Assembly (NCBI GenBank): GCA_024362935.1 | Contig: JANCRA010000033.1 | Location: forward strand, 4,669,001 to 4,733,000 | From: Setophaga petechia | Lineage: Eukaryota; Chordata; Aves; Passeriformes; Parulidae | Reading direction: 5' to 3' | DNA: 64,000 bases | Part shown: positions 12,886 through 23,902 of the stretch, in pieces | How positions within the stretch are numbered: the stretch's first letter is position 1 | Layout: every line of letters starts with the position of its first letter | Position numbers and translations under genes: made by a program | Notes under the pieces: model-generated | The model's database searches: none | Told to the model about the DNA's origin: nothing | The model's input: the letters and a program-made list of their open reading frames with translations, nothing else

Positions 12886-14547
12886 CAAATGCAAAGCAAT
12901 AATTTAAAGAGAAAAAGGGAGACAGTTCCCACCCTGTGCCCAGATACCTGAGCACTGGAGAATTAGAACAGTGCTCACCTTGCAGGTATCCCAAAGAAGC
13001 TCCTAAAAGTTCCTCATCAAAGCCAGGATTCAGTTGTCAAATGCTGGCAGACTGGAGCTTGCAATGATGGGGAAGGGTGGAATAAATGAGTTTGTGGGCA
13101 GAGGGCAGGTGACAGGGTCAGAAGCACATGACAGATCCATTTCTCCCAGGGCCCTGCAGTTTATCCTGTGCCTGTCACTTCCATTTAGAGGCTCTGGAGT
13201 GACTTGGTGACCCAGGGGTGAGTGGTGGGTGTGGAGCATCTGTCTTGGTCCCGCTGAGGCTGCAGCCTTGGCACTGCTTGGGTGCCTCAGAGACAGAAAT
13301 GCATTTATCACTGCAGTACCCTCTGCCTGGGCAACAATACTAGGATTTTTTTTCTTATTTTATTTATTTTGGAGGCATCAGAAGAATAAATATGGTGTTA
13401 CAGGTCTAAAGCACATTCTTACTCCCAGACCAATATCTTGACCACAAGAGTCACTTGTCAGGTGGCATCCTAAAAACCTGTTCTATCTCATCTATTCCTC
13501 CAGGGACTTCTGAATATGTAAGATTTACCTGCTAAAAATAAATCTGCAGAAGATAGAGTTTGACAAGTTTTTCACTACTTCTCCAGGAGTGTGATAATTT
13601 TTAAATCAGCTGTGGCCTGTTTTCTGTGTTATGAATTATTGTCTTTGATAGAAAAATCTCAGTTGTACATTGGCTTCTACTCCATGTCCATTTATGCCTG
13701 ATACCTCTCTAAATCAGTGATGGCTAAATTGCAGGTGACTCATGGACAGTAATCAGTGCTAAATCAAGTTTGATTCCTCTGATGAGAAGCCTGGAAGACA
13801 GAAATAAGGTGCCTGGAACTTTAGACCTTTCCCAAGAAACAACTTTTTCTTCCTATAAACCCAATAAATGTTTTTCTGTTATCAGGGACAGAAATTCTAA
13901 ATTAGCCTGTTTTCAAGGAGATCTCCATGAGTAGTTATGTATTTGGTGGGATATAGTTTCAGGAAAGAAGAAAAAAAAGAAGAAGAGCTGTTGTCAGGTC
14001 TTAATTTCTGTGGGAATATTTCTTCCCCCCCTGCTTCTAGATTCCCTTAATTGTTCCTTTCTTCCTTTCAGGCCACTCCCTGAGCCACACTAAGCCTCTA
14101 ACAAGAACTAGGAAATGTAATTATTCCCACTCTCCCTGTTTTCATTATGCCTGTATTAATTGCCTTCCTTTTCCCAACCAGCTCTGCTGACAGGGAGCCT
14201 TTACCATCTGATGCAGACAGACTGAGCACAAATTCAGGTTAATACCCCAGGATGCTGTGTAATGCACTGTCCTGCTGCTGGGCTTAACCTAATCCAGCCT
14301 GATGGAGGAGGCACCAGGGCACAGCTCCTGCTTCAGAGCAGGAGGCATCACCTTGCCACATTCTGCAGAGGGCTGGCTCAGAAGTTCTCATCCTTGCACC
14401 AAAATCTCCCATCCCAGTGTGCAGGGCAGTGGTGGCTGCTTGTTTCAGTGCCACCCTGGCGTCTCTTCACCATCTCTGAGGAGAGCAGTGAGGGAAGAAA
14501 GGGGCATCCCAAAAATACCAGCAATCCAGCCCCTGGCACTCAGCTCC
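12886..14547. other. Intergenic stretch, no gene seen
   Basis: No recognisable exon, RNA gene or repeat family. The sequence is mixed-composition vertebrate intergenic DNA. Confidence 0.5.
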
Positions 14548-14613
14548 ATGAGCTTTTCTCCTTTTATCTTCTGTATGAAAATGAGCTTTTCTCCTTATAT
14601 CTTCTGTATGAGA
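14548..14613. repeat. 33-bp tandem duplication
   Basis: A 33-bp unit beginning ATGAGCTTTTCTCCTT is present twice head to tail at 14548-14580 and 14581-14613, with only a couple of mismatches. Because 33 is divisible by three, an overlapping chance frame carries an 11-residue repeat. There is no other evidence of coding. Confidence 0.9.
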
Positions 14614-15040
14614 ATGGGCTGGTGGGGTCAGAGGGCACTGAGCATGCCAGCAGAGGACAGGGACAAAGGGGGATCCTGTGGCTGTATGCAGCCACCCAAA
14701 AAAGATTAAATTAGAGGTGTGAACACAGTGCCTTCCTGGATCCTGCCAAGAAGTTTAATTAAAGTCACTTGCTGTAGCTGGGTGACCCACTTTCACTCAC
14801 AGCTATCACATCTGATGTGATGTTTTGGGAGATGGGCTACAAGAGGAGAACAGCATTTCCATCTTTCTGTCTTTTTTTTTCCCTTTCTAAGCAGAGGAAA
14901 TGACAAACTCACTTTGCAGGCAGGAGAGGATGATGAAGTTTTTATGTTGTAGCTGTGGTAAAAACCACTGACACGGCTCATCTAGATCCCAGCTCTGCCC
15001 ATGGCTCTTCCAATCCCATAATCCCTTTTTCTCAAGGGAT

Positions 15041-15167
15041 ATAAAAAATATTTAATTTATGTTTAAAAATTCTATTTATGTTAAATTTTATTTAAAGAAA
15101 ATAAATAAATAAAGCAAATTTGATCCTAAATTTTAACATAAATATTTATTTATATTAAATTTTAAAT
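15041..15167. repeat. A+T-rich tract with AAAT/TTTA words
   Basis: About 125 bp of A/T-only words, including a short (AAAT)n run near 15098-15115. Several short inverted matches of TTTATGTTAAATTTTA type make it self-complementary in places. No gene could be assigned. Confidence 0.75.
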
Positions 15168-16202
15168 GGGATGAAGTTTAGGTGGTGAGAAAACTCTGTC
15201 TGAAAATTTGAGTAGTTTGCCTTTGCTTCTGTCTTCTATCCTAACATGTCCCAGTGAATTTAGCATTGGAGTTTGTGTTGCTCAGCAGTGCATGGTCTTA
15301 TCTCTGGTTTTGCATGACCCTGAACTCCCTGGTGCTCACTGTGATATATTTCCAAGTTTTGGCAATTTTCTGCTCCCTTTCTTGAGACACTGCAAGTCAT
15401 TACTGCTATGGCACCTCTACACACATTTAGGGGAAATTCCCACATCTGGGATCTGCTGAGAGATAAAGAAGTGCAAAAGGATGCACAAAGTGCTGGAAAT
15501 TGTTCCAATCATGCTCCAGGACTCATCACTGACCCTACTATTTCTCCTCAGAATAAGACCATACTCTCAGCCAGAGGAAACAGCAAGGTAGAAATAATTT
15601 GGCTGGTTGTTTTTTATTGTAATAGGGGGTTTTTAGTCCCTCCCAAAGCAGTTGCAGCTGTTTGATTCATTGAACCTTGGTGTAACTCCCTTTGGCAAAC
15701 CATGCACTGGGACCCAGAGCTACCACCTGCACATCAGCAGGAAGCTCCACTTCTCTTTCCACAAAGACACAGATTTATGACAGCTGCTGCCTTCCTTTCA
15801 TTTCTATAGCAGAGTTAATTTGGATTTATCATTCAATTCAAATCCAGGGAAAGTTCCAGTCCCCAGCAGTCCTCACAACCATTCATTTTCTAGCAACAAT
15901 AACTCTGACTAAACAATAGACTCTTGCTTGCAAAGACTCAATATAAGTTATGCTGATACTTGAGGAAAAAAAATTGCTTATCTTCAAGCCATGAAAGGAG
16001 TAAACTCACCCACCTGTCACAGTGATGAGCCCAAAATGAAATTTTTTATCTGATGCTCCAAAATTTCTGGATTTTGGCCAGAGTGGAAACCAAATGTAGG
16101 CAAGGGGTGTCCAGGATAGAGCAACATCAAACCCAGAGGGACACTGGCTTTGCTGTTGTCTGGAGGTGCTACAGTAAATCAAATAAAACTTGGCAGGAAG
16201 AA
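15168..16202. other. Intergenic stretch, no gene seen
   Basis: Unique-looking sequence without a recognisable exon or element. Short frames on both strands overlap one another and look like chance. Confidence 0.5.
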
Positions 16203-16256
16203 CTTCTACCATAGCATCAACTTCTACCATAACATCAACTCCTACCATAACATCAA
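16203..16256. repeat. 18-bp tandem repeat, 3 units
   Basis: Three consecutive 18-bp units of the form CTTCTACCATAACATCAA occupy 16203-16220, 16221-16238 and 16239-16256. Each differs by at most a base or two. It is a small non-coding minisatellite. Confidence 0.92.
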
Positions 16257-17312
16257 GTTTTGCCAGCTTTTCTCATTATTGGGACGTGACAGGACAGAAA
16301 TATCACATCCAGAAATATCACACATCCATGGCTTGGGTGCGTTTCAGTCTCTGCTCTCAAAGGCCCTGCTTCCACCCCAGAGGCAAAGTCCAGTTCTGCA
16401 CTGAATAGAACCAACCCAAACCCCAGAAAAGTGCCCACTGCTGGAATAAAACACCTTCCCCAGGAGCAGGGAAGGAGAGAGAGCCAGGAGACATGGCCAT
16501 TAGCCAAAATATCAGACAAAGGAAGATGCTGAGAAATGATACAATGGCTCAGAGAGATTTCATTTCCTCCAGAGAATCTTTGGCTTGAGCTCTTCTCTCA
16601 TTAATATAATTTCCCACATTTCTGCCCTTGCTGTATATCTTACACCCTGCCATTGTTGCAAAGAGAGCCTGGAGAGACTGAAAAACATTGAAATCACAGC
16701 TATATCCCAATTCATCTTTTCCCTCCAGTCCTTCTTCCAGAAGAGAGCAGTAAGAGGCATCCCAATCCAAGAAATTCCTCCTTCCAGCTGCCCCCACAGC
16801 TGCTGGAGCAAATGGTTTCCTCCCTGCAGTGGGTGGATTGCTAATTGCTTCCCTGCCCTCCACCCTCCCCCGGGATTGCCCAGAGCATCCAATTCTCATC
16901 AGAAGCAGCAAATGATTGGCAGAGAGCTCAAGGCTCCAGCAGCTCCTGCTGGGGATGTCACTGCAAATCTGGGAGAGGAGGAACGTGGGGAGACAAGCCT
17001 GGGAGAGGATGGGAACTGCAAAGGGCAGCCCATAGCCCTAACACTGCCTGGGCAGCCAGCATCCTTTCAGGGATACTCCTGAGCTGAAAGAAGAGCCTTT
17101 CACTGTGCTCAGAAATCAATTTTTGCTTTGTGTCCATGTTGTTTAATCAATATAATAAAAGCTGAAGTAGCTATGGGTGCCTTTGATGTAATAGCAGTTG
17201 GCAGTCACAGACCTAAGGTAAATAAATAAAATTTGCAGTAAGTCCCTGTGCAGATGAATGTAATCTTGACATTTGCTCTCATATTTAATGCCTGATCTAT
17301 AAGATCAGCTTG
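16257..17312. other. Intergenic stretch with one long unassigned frame
   Basis: A 165-codon plus-strand frame at 16585-17082 is the longest non-repeat frame in this part. Its product resembles nothing I know. It is overlapped by long frames on the opposite strand, has no splice-site or conservation signal I can see, and sits in locally G+C-richer DNA. I do not call it a gene. Confidence 0.4.
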
Positions 17313-17369
17313 TAGAATCATTAAAGTTGGAAAGTACCTCTAAGGTCATTGAGTCCAACCCTCTGCAAT
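17313..17369 (-). mobile_element. Short CR1-type LINE tail, minus orientation
   Basis: About 57 bp reading TAGAATCATTAAAGTTGGAA, then ACCTCTAAGGTCATTGAGTC and CCAACC on the plus strand. This matches the reverse complement of the 3' tail of an avian CR1 subfamily different from the more common copies in this window. Only the extreme 3' end remains. Confidence 0.7.
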
Positions 17370-17663
17370 GGGCGAATTAATTTCAAAGGCTCTTGAAACA
17401 GGCTTTGGCAAGCTCACATGACTCCACGTGAGAGATTAATAACACTAAGAGAGGTTTTATCACAGTCAGATTATCAGCAAGACATGACAGAAACTATTTG
17501 GGCCATTGGGAATGAAGAGGCTGTGAAAGCCAAAGATATAAGTGAAAAACAATAAATGTTAGGGACTGCCTTCTCTAATTAGGATTCAGAGGATTTAAAA
17601 AATGGGATTCCTTGCAGAAAATTCTTGGCCAAAAGCAGGTCCCCTAGGTATTGAGGGGACTGT

Positions 17664-17701
17664 GCTTTCCTCACAGTCTGGATGTGGAGTTTAGGCTGTG
17701 C
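17664..17701. repeat. 38-bp dispersed direct repeat, copy 1
   Basis: A 38-bp segment starting GCTTTCCTCACAGT and ending TTTAGGCTGTGC recurs at 18791-18828 with a single mismatch, in the same orientation 1.1 kb away. It belongs to no element I recognise. Confidence 0.88.
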
Positions 17702-18790
17702 CAGGGGTTTCATGCATACGTTTATTTCTAGGCACCAGAAAGGGGAACTGCAGGTCAGTGATGCACAGACCAAGCTGAGAGCCCTGTGGCACTGAAGGGC
17801 TTGGTCCTTCCTGTTCCAAATTGTCCCTTTTGCTCCTCATGAAACAGCAGCAGCTGAGGGATGCTTGAAGGTGCAATGTGCAGAAAACTGAAATAACCAA
17901 GAGAGGCTGTCAGAGCATGATGGAGGAGCAGTGTCAGGAGGCTTTGACAGGATCCCTGCAACACTTTGGAGTCTCTGATTATCACATCAGCCAAGGCCAC
18001 AACTTTGTGGCACAGCTGACAACTTCCCCAGCTTGGCCAAGGTGAAAACTCCATCTGTGCCCATCAGGTCATGCAAGTACTTGATTGGTTCTCTCAGGGC
18101 TGAGCAGAAACCAGATTTCAACTGAACAGACAAACCTCTGCAGGACGTTTCTGTAGAAAAACAAGGGCTAATTTTATGCTGGGGTGATCTGTCCCCATCC
18201 ACCTGATCTTGTTTTAGAGCAGGTTTTATCTCTTCTTTCAGCAGATAATTACCCTCACATACTACAGTTATTCTCTATTTCCTGCTTCTCTTTCCTTAAA
18301 AAAAAAAAGAAAAAAAAAACCAACTTAGTTTGTCCTTTTCCTTCAAGCATATGGTTTCTGACACATATAAATCAATATACTTAATAGAAAATATGCTTCA
18401 GGAAGGGATTTATAGAAATAGAAGGACCCATCATGAAGCATACACAGAGCATCCTTAACAGAATTATATCATGTGAATCTATTTGGAAACAATTTTTCAT
18501 CTTAGGACAAAGCTATAGCCAGGAAGGAATATTACATGAGAGCTTTCTCTTTGCACAACATATTGCTGCTAGCTTGGCTGAAAACCACAAACTAAGAAAC
18601 CTTTTAGTTTATTTAAGTGCCAGATGCCTGATTTAAGGCAAACTGGGCCTGATCCCAAAGCCTATCAGAGATGATGGGAAATCATCCTTTGAATTCAGCT
18701 GGCTCTGGCCCAGATTTACAAGCTGGTCTCTTCCAGGCACATTTGTACCACAGGCAGGGCACTGACCAGGGGTATTTATGTATTCCAAAT

Positions 18791-18828
18791 GCTTTCCTCA
18801 CAGTGTGGATGTGGAGTTTAGGCTGTGC
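18791..18828. repeat. 38-bp dispersed direct repeat, copy 2
   Basis: This is the second copy of the 38-bp segment found at 17664-17701, differing at one base. The flanking sequences of the two copies do not match, so the duplicated block is small. Confidence 0.88.
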
Positions 18829-19092
18829 TTACTAACAGTTACTGGAAATCATAAATAAAGGCTCTTTGAGTGTTTGGCCTCAAACTTGTGGCAGTGGGGC
18901 TGTTTTGAGGCTGCCACTTCTGAATTCATGTGCTTGGAATGGGCACATTATGAAATTTCATGTTACAAAATCACATTTTCACTATCATTTGGTCCAAGCC
19001 TGCAATGGGAACTTCAGAAAGGGGGTTGTGAGGGAACAGAGGGGGAAAACCCCAAAACAATTTGGTTGTTTGTTGGCAGCAGGACTACTCAG

Positions 19093-19223
19093 AGATTCAT
19101 GGAATAGTTTGTGTTGGAAGGGACCATAAAATTCATCTGCCATGGGCAGGGACACCTTCCACTGTCCCAGGTTACTTCAAGCCCCATCCAGCCTGGCCTT
19201 GGACACTTCCAGGGATGGGGAAG
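19093..19223 (-). mobile_element. CR1 LINE 3'-end fragment, minus orientation
   Basis: On the plus strand it runs from GATTCATGGAATAG through GTGTTGGAAGGGACC, CATGGGCAGGGACACCTTCC and CAAGCCCCATCCAGCC to CCAGGGATGGGG. This is the reverse complement of the CR1 3' tail. It is 5'-truncated at about 130 bp. Confidence 0.9.
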
Positions 19224-20083
19224 GAAGTACAGAATGGAGCTGAGTGATAAATAAGCAATGAGAAAAATATACCCACAGACAAAACTGGGTGAACAGAGAA
19301 GCTGATCACTTCCCAAGGCTGGCTTTTCAGTAACAGATCCTTTCCTCATGTTTTTCTAATCCTTGCTGTTCTAAACCCTGCTGTTAGGACATGTTCCCCT
19401 TCCAGCCACATCAACATTTATTTATGTGACTCTAATATGGCAGGTTTTTAACTGGCTGGATGTTTTTGTCCACCTTCATTTAAGCTTCCCTCTGGCATCC
19501 CAGGATCCACTGACGCTGCCCTGAAAACTGGTGCATTTTGGAGACAGCTGGAATAGCAGGGGGAGGCTTTTGTGTGTGACTGTGTGTGTGTGTGTCTGCA
19601 GCCTGATGAAGAGAATGAACACAGCTGATAACAGATGCTCACAATTAAATCCAGGCCAGATAATAAAATCAGGTGAGGAATAGACCTTTGGCCCCAGGCT
19701 TTAATTCTTGTTGGCAAAGAAGGGAGACTGTTAATGCAATTTCATGTACTGCTACCTTGATTCACTTCTCTTCCTCGCCAACAAATACACTCAGGGTTTG
19801 TGCACAGATTCTGGCAGAAGCAACCATAAATACTTGTTCCCCCGTGAATAAATTCCAACGTTGGAAGCCTGGCTTTATATCTGAGCTCTCTGAGAGCTGC
19901 TTTGGTTGTTGAATCTACATCCCAAGAAAATCCTAGCAGAGCTCAGAGAAGGGAGGAGCAGGCAAAGTCCCATCAAATTATCTTTTCAATGACTGAGATC
20001 TTGAAGAGAACCAAATCTCAGCTTCACTGTGGATGAAAAACAAATATGCATAGTTTTCCTTGCCATCAGTTTATGAGACAATA

Positions 20084-20480
20084 TATTACTGTGACCGTGG
20101 TCACAGGGGTCTTAGGATGAGGGCAGAGATGAGGATCTGACTCCATGTTTCAGAAGGCTTGATTTATTATTTTATTATATATATTACATTAAATCTATAC
20201 TAAAAGAATAGACAAAAGGATTTCATCAGAAGGGTAGCTAAGAATAGAAAAAGAAAGAATGATAACAAAGGCTTGTGGCTCAGACAGAGAGCCTGAGCCA
20301 ACTCACTGTGATTGGCCAATAATTAGAAACAACCAACATGGGCCAATCCCAGATGCACCTGTTGCATTCCACAGCACCAGATAACCATTGTTTACATTTT
20401 GTTCCTGAGGTCTCTCAGTTTCTCAGGAGGAAAAATCCTAAGGAAACAATTTTTCATAAAAGATGTCTGTGACATATTAC
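20084..20480 (-). mobile_element. Solo LTR of an endogenous retrovirus (family A, copy 1)
   Basis: The element spans 20090-20474 (385 bp). It starts TGTGACC and ends GTCTGTGACA on the plus strand and is flanked by a perfect 6-bp target-site duplication, TATTAC (20084-20089 and 20475-20480). The same family recurs at 41827-42201 and 26390-26806. Sense is inferred as minus: on that strand a CCAAT-containing U3-like part is followed by AATAAA (complement at 20163-20168 and 20171-20176). Six-base duplications are usual for class II (ERVK-like) integrases, so that class is inferred. No internal viral gene is present. The shape is that of a solo LTR left by LTR-LTR recombination. Confidence 0.85.
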
Positions 20481-23157
20481 TCTTTCCAATGTCACCATCA
20501 TCCAGTGGTGATGGCTGCAGGTTGGGCTGTTTCAAGGCTATAAGAAAAGCCACTGGGATATGCTTTGCTAACCTGTGATGGTAAAAATTAGTGTGTGATT
20601 GTCCCTGATTGCATAGCTCACATCATCTCATCAGCCACCTTCCTGCTCCTCCCAACCCTCCTGAGTGATGGTCTTTGGATTGGGGCTCCTCTGATCCTTC
20701 TGCTGCCAACAGTTCCTGCATCACTTTGTGGATATGCTGTGTTTATGTTAATGCTTATATTTGTGTCTGCTTCTGCCAAGGTATCTTCCTGTTTAGTGAA
20801 AAACAGCACTAAAAAAAAGATAGTGAGAATATTATCATTCCAACACAGAAATAGGAATTTCTGCTAATCCAAATCAGGATACAGCATCCAAACAGTTGAA
20901 TTAACACAGCTCTGCTGCATATGGTATTGAGTTGCAAATGAATGAGAACATATTCTCTGTCCAAAGGTGGGCAGATGTACGACTTTGATACAAGGCTGTG
21001 GACATTGGCTCCTCCAGATTTCAGAATGCTGCCAAGGAGGTAGAATGGCACAGATCAGAGCTGGGCTGCAGCCCTGCTTCACACAGTGCACTCAGGGGGA
21101 ATTTCAGCTATTTGGGGTTTACAGGGTGGAGGAGAAAGAGTCTGTGCCTGTGACTGCCACTAGAAATGCATATTGTAGGACAGAAGGGCTTTTTGTATCC
21201 TGTACAAATTGCCTCAGTTCCACTTTCCTAAGCAAACATCCAGCTACAGTGTCAGCTACACTGCTGAATGAAAACACAAGTTGAAAGAGAGCAGTGTAGA
21301 TTAATTGAACAGGAAGAAAGGAAATATATGTGTAGCAGACCTGAAAAGGAGACAGAGAGCTAATTAAATGTAGTACAATAATTTCACACAACGTCCTTTA
21401 CGTGCAGCATCATAAAATGTTTGCTAGATCAGTATACTGACAATCAACTCTGAGTCTGAAATCTTCCTAAAATCAGAAACTTTTTACATCTCTTGTGCTC
21501 TACCTTATTGTCAGGCTGGTGCAGAGAGCTGCTAAGAGGGAAAATCATCATAGCTCATCAGTCCTTGATGAGATAAGGGTGAAATTCCACCATATCAACC
21601 AAAGAATGGGAAAGTAGGAAAAGCAAAAAGACCAAAACTCTGGGTTGGGCGACAAATCAGAAAGAACAATCTGCCATGTGCCTTTGCAAGAATCCAGGGG
21701 TTTTTTTGAGTAATCCTTCCCATGATCTCACAAAATTCATTCCTGTGCCTCTGCATGTGGGACATGTTCCAATAGGTGTGCATGGAAATGCTGTATGTTC
21801 TTTTTGGAGCCTTTTGGTGCTGGAGGTTGTAGGAGTTATATCCATGTTCCCTTTTCCAGATGTGATCCTTCCACTGTCTCATTTTGGCTGTGCTCAGCCA
21901 AGGACTACACCTGAGGGATGGCTGTAGGCACCTTAATTAATTCTTGATTTCAAGTGACAGCCACACACTCACTGTATCAGTTTCCAGGAGTGTTACTTAG
22001 GATGAGCAGGAAATGAGGGCTAGTGAAAATAGCATCAATTTCATTATTGTTGGAGAAAATATATTACAAGTGGAGCAAACTGAAAGGCACTGGAGAATGA
22101 TGGGGCTGAAAGGAAGAAATGAAATATGTGAGCATTCCTTTAGGATACTGATATTTCTGTACTGGTGGTTTTATGCAAAAAGCAGAATTTGGAGCAATTT
22201 TGCTTTCTGCTCTGGCTGTAATCTTCACCAAACTTCCTGATTTTTTTTGCTAGCAAATGTGCAGGCAGTTTTTCTGTGCTTGCAGCCTGAATCACAGCCA
22301 CTGCTGGGAGCCACTGTGCAGACAAGAGCCCGACAGCACACAGGACAACAAACCTTGAACACATGTGGGTCCTGTTCCTCTGCTCTCAGCACTGCCAGGG
22401 TCCACCCTGCTGCACCTCCTGTCCTTCTAACACACGGTGGTGATGCCCATGTGAAAGAGGGAGATCTAGGCAGAAGTCTTCCCTTTGGATTTGGAGAACT
22501 TTTCAGTCATCAATTCCTTTAAGTCTCACAAATGAAGGCAAGATTTTTCTTGCTCATGGAAGAAGATTCCCTCGTTGGACTTACCCAGCACTTAACTGCC
22601 TGTCTCTAGGAATAAATTAGAATAACAAGGTAGGGCAAACCATTTTATCAATTCCCTGGAGATGCACTCTAGTGTGTTTCTGCTCCCATTTAATCTCATC
22701 TGTGCTGCCCATGACGGGGCCAAATGAGTCATGAGATGCTTTGGACGTCAGCTCCAACCTCCTGGGTGCTCCTCTTTGTGTGGGATGGAATGAGGGCAGG
22801 CAGAGCTCCCCTGCCCACATCACAGCCCGTGGCTCAGGCAGGTGTCCCTTTGCTCATCAGAGAGCTGCAGGTTGCTGCATTATATGGTTTTCACAATGGA
22901 AAAAAGCACAATTATTATAAGGCGCTCTTATCTCCTGTCATATTCAATAAAATCAGCCTGGCTCTCAGGAAGCCCTGTGAGGAAGGTGTTGGGATGAAAA
23001 TTCATGAGTGCAGGGTAAGAGACATTGGCCAATCAGCCCTTCTGTCAGTCATCACCCCATGGATTTTTTTTTAGGGCAGGAATGGGTAATCTGGGGTTAT
23101 GGGGCCGTGCTGTGTGATTTGCCAGGCAGTCCCAAATGCCCTCCTGTAATGACTGGT
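20481..23157. other. Intergenic stretch, no gene seen
   Basis: No exon, RNA gene or repeat family was recognised between the solo LTR and the 22-bp minisatellite. Reading frames are short and overlapping. Confidence 0.5.
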
Positions 23158-23902
23158 GATGAAAGCAGGTTGTGTTAATGATGAAGGCAGGTTGTGGTAA
23201 TGATGAAGGCAGGTTGTGTTGATGATGAAGGCAGGTTGTGTTAATGATGAAGGCAGTTGTGGTAATGATGAAGGCAGGTTGTGTTGATGATGAAGGCAGG
23301 TTGTGTTAATGATGAAGGCAGTTGTGGTAATGATGAAGGCAGGTTGTGGTAATGATGAAGGCAGGTTGTGGTAATGATGAAGGCAGGTTGTGGTAATGAT
23401 GAAGGCAGATTGTGGTAATGATGAAGGCAGTTGTGTTGATGATGAAGGCAGGTTGTGGTAATGATGAAGGCAGGTTGTGGCAATGATGAAGGCAGGTTGT
23501 GTTGATGATGAAGGCAGGTTGTGTTAATGATGAAGGCAGTTGTGGTAATGATGAAGGCAGGTTGTGTTGATGATGAAGGCAGGTTGTGTTGATGATGAAG
23601 GCAGGTTGTGTTGATGATGAAGGCAGTTGTGTTAATGATGAAGGCAGGTTGTGTTAATGATGAAGGCAGGTTGTGGTAATGATGAAGGCAGGTTGTGTTA
23701 ATGATGAAGGCAGGTTGTGTTGATGATGAAGGCAGGTTATGTTAATGATGAAGGCAGGTTATGTTAATGATGAAGGCAGGTTGTGTTGATGATGAAGGCA
23801 GGTTGTGTTGATGATGAAGGCAGGTTGTGTTGATGATGAAGGCAGGTTGTGTTGATGATGAAGGCTGGTTGTGTTAATGATGAAGGCAGTTGTGTTAACG
23901 AT
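23158..23902. repeat. 22-bp minisatellite, 34 units
   Basis: I count 34 consecutive units of the form GATGAAGGCAGGTTGTGTTAAT. Variation is concentrated at the unit end (TTAAT, GTAAT, TTGAT). Six units are 21 bp long because one G of the GG is missing (GCAGTTGT). The first unit carries GAAAGC for GAAGGC. Unit length is not divisible by three, so reading frames rotate and the minus-strand His/Leu/Pro-rich frames here are artefacts. The array ends in unique sequence at both sides. Confidence 0.96.

Noticed and set aside
16585..17082. 165-codon plus-strand frame
   Set aside because: Unrecognisable product, overlapped by long frames on the other strand, and no conserved motif or splice evidence. 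It is probably chance in G+C-richer DNA.
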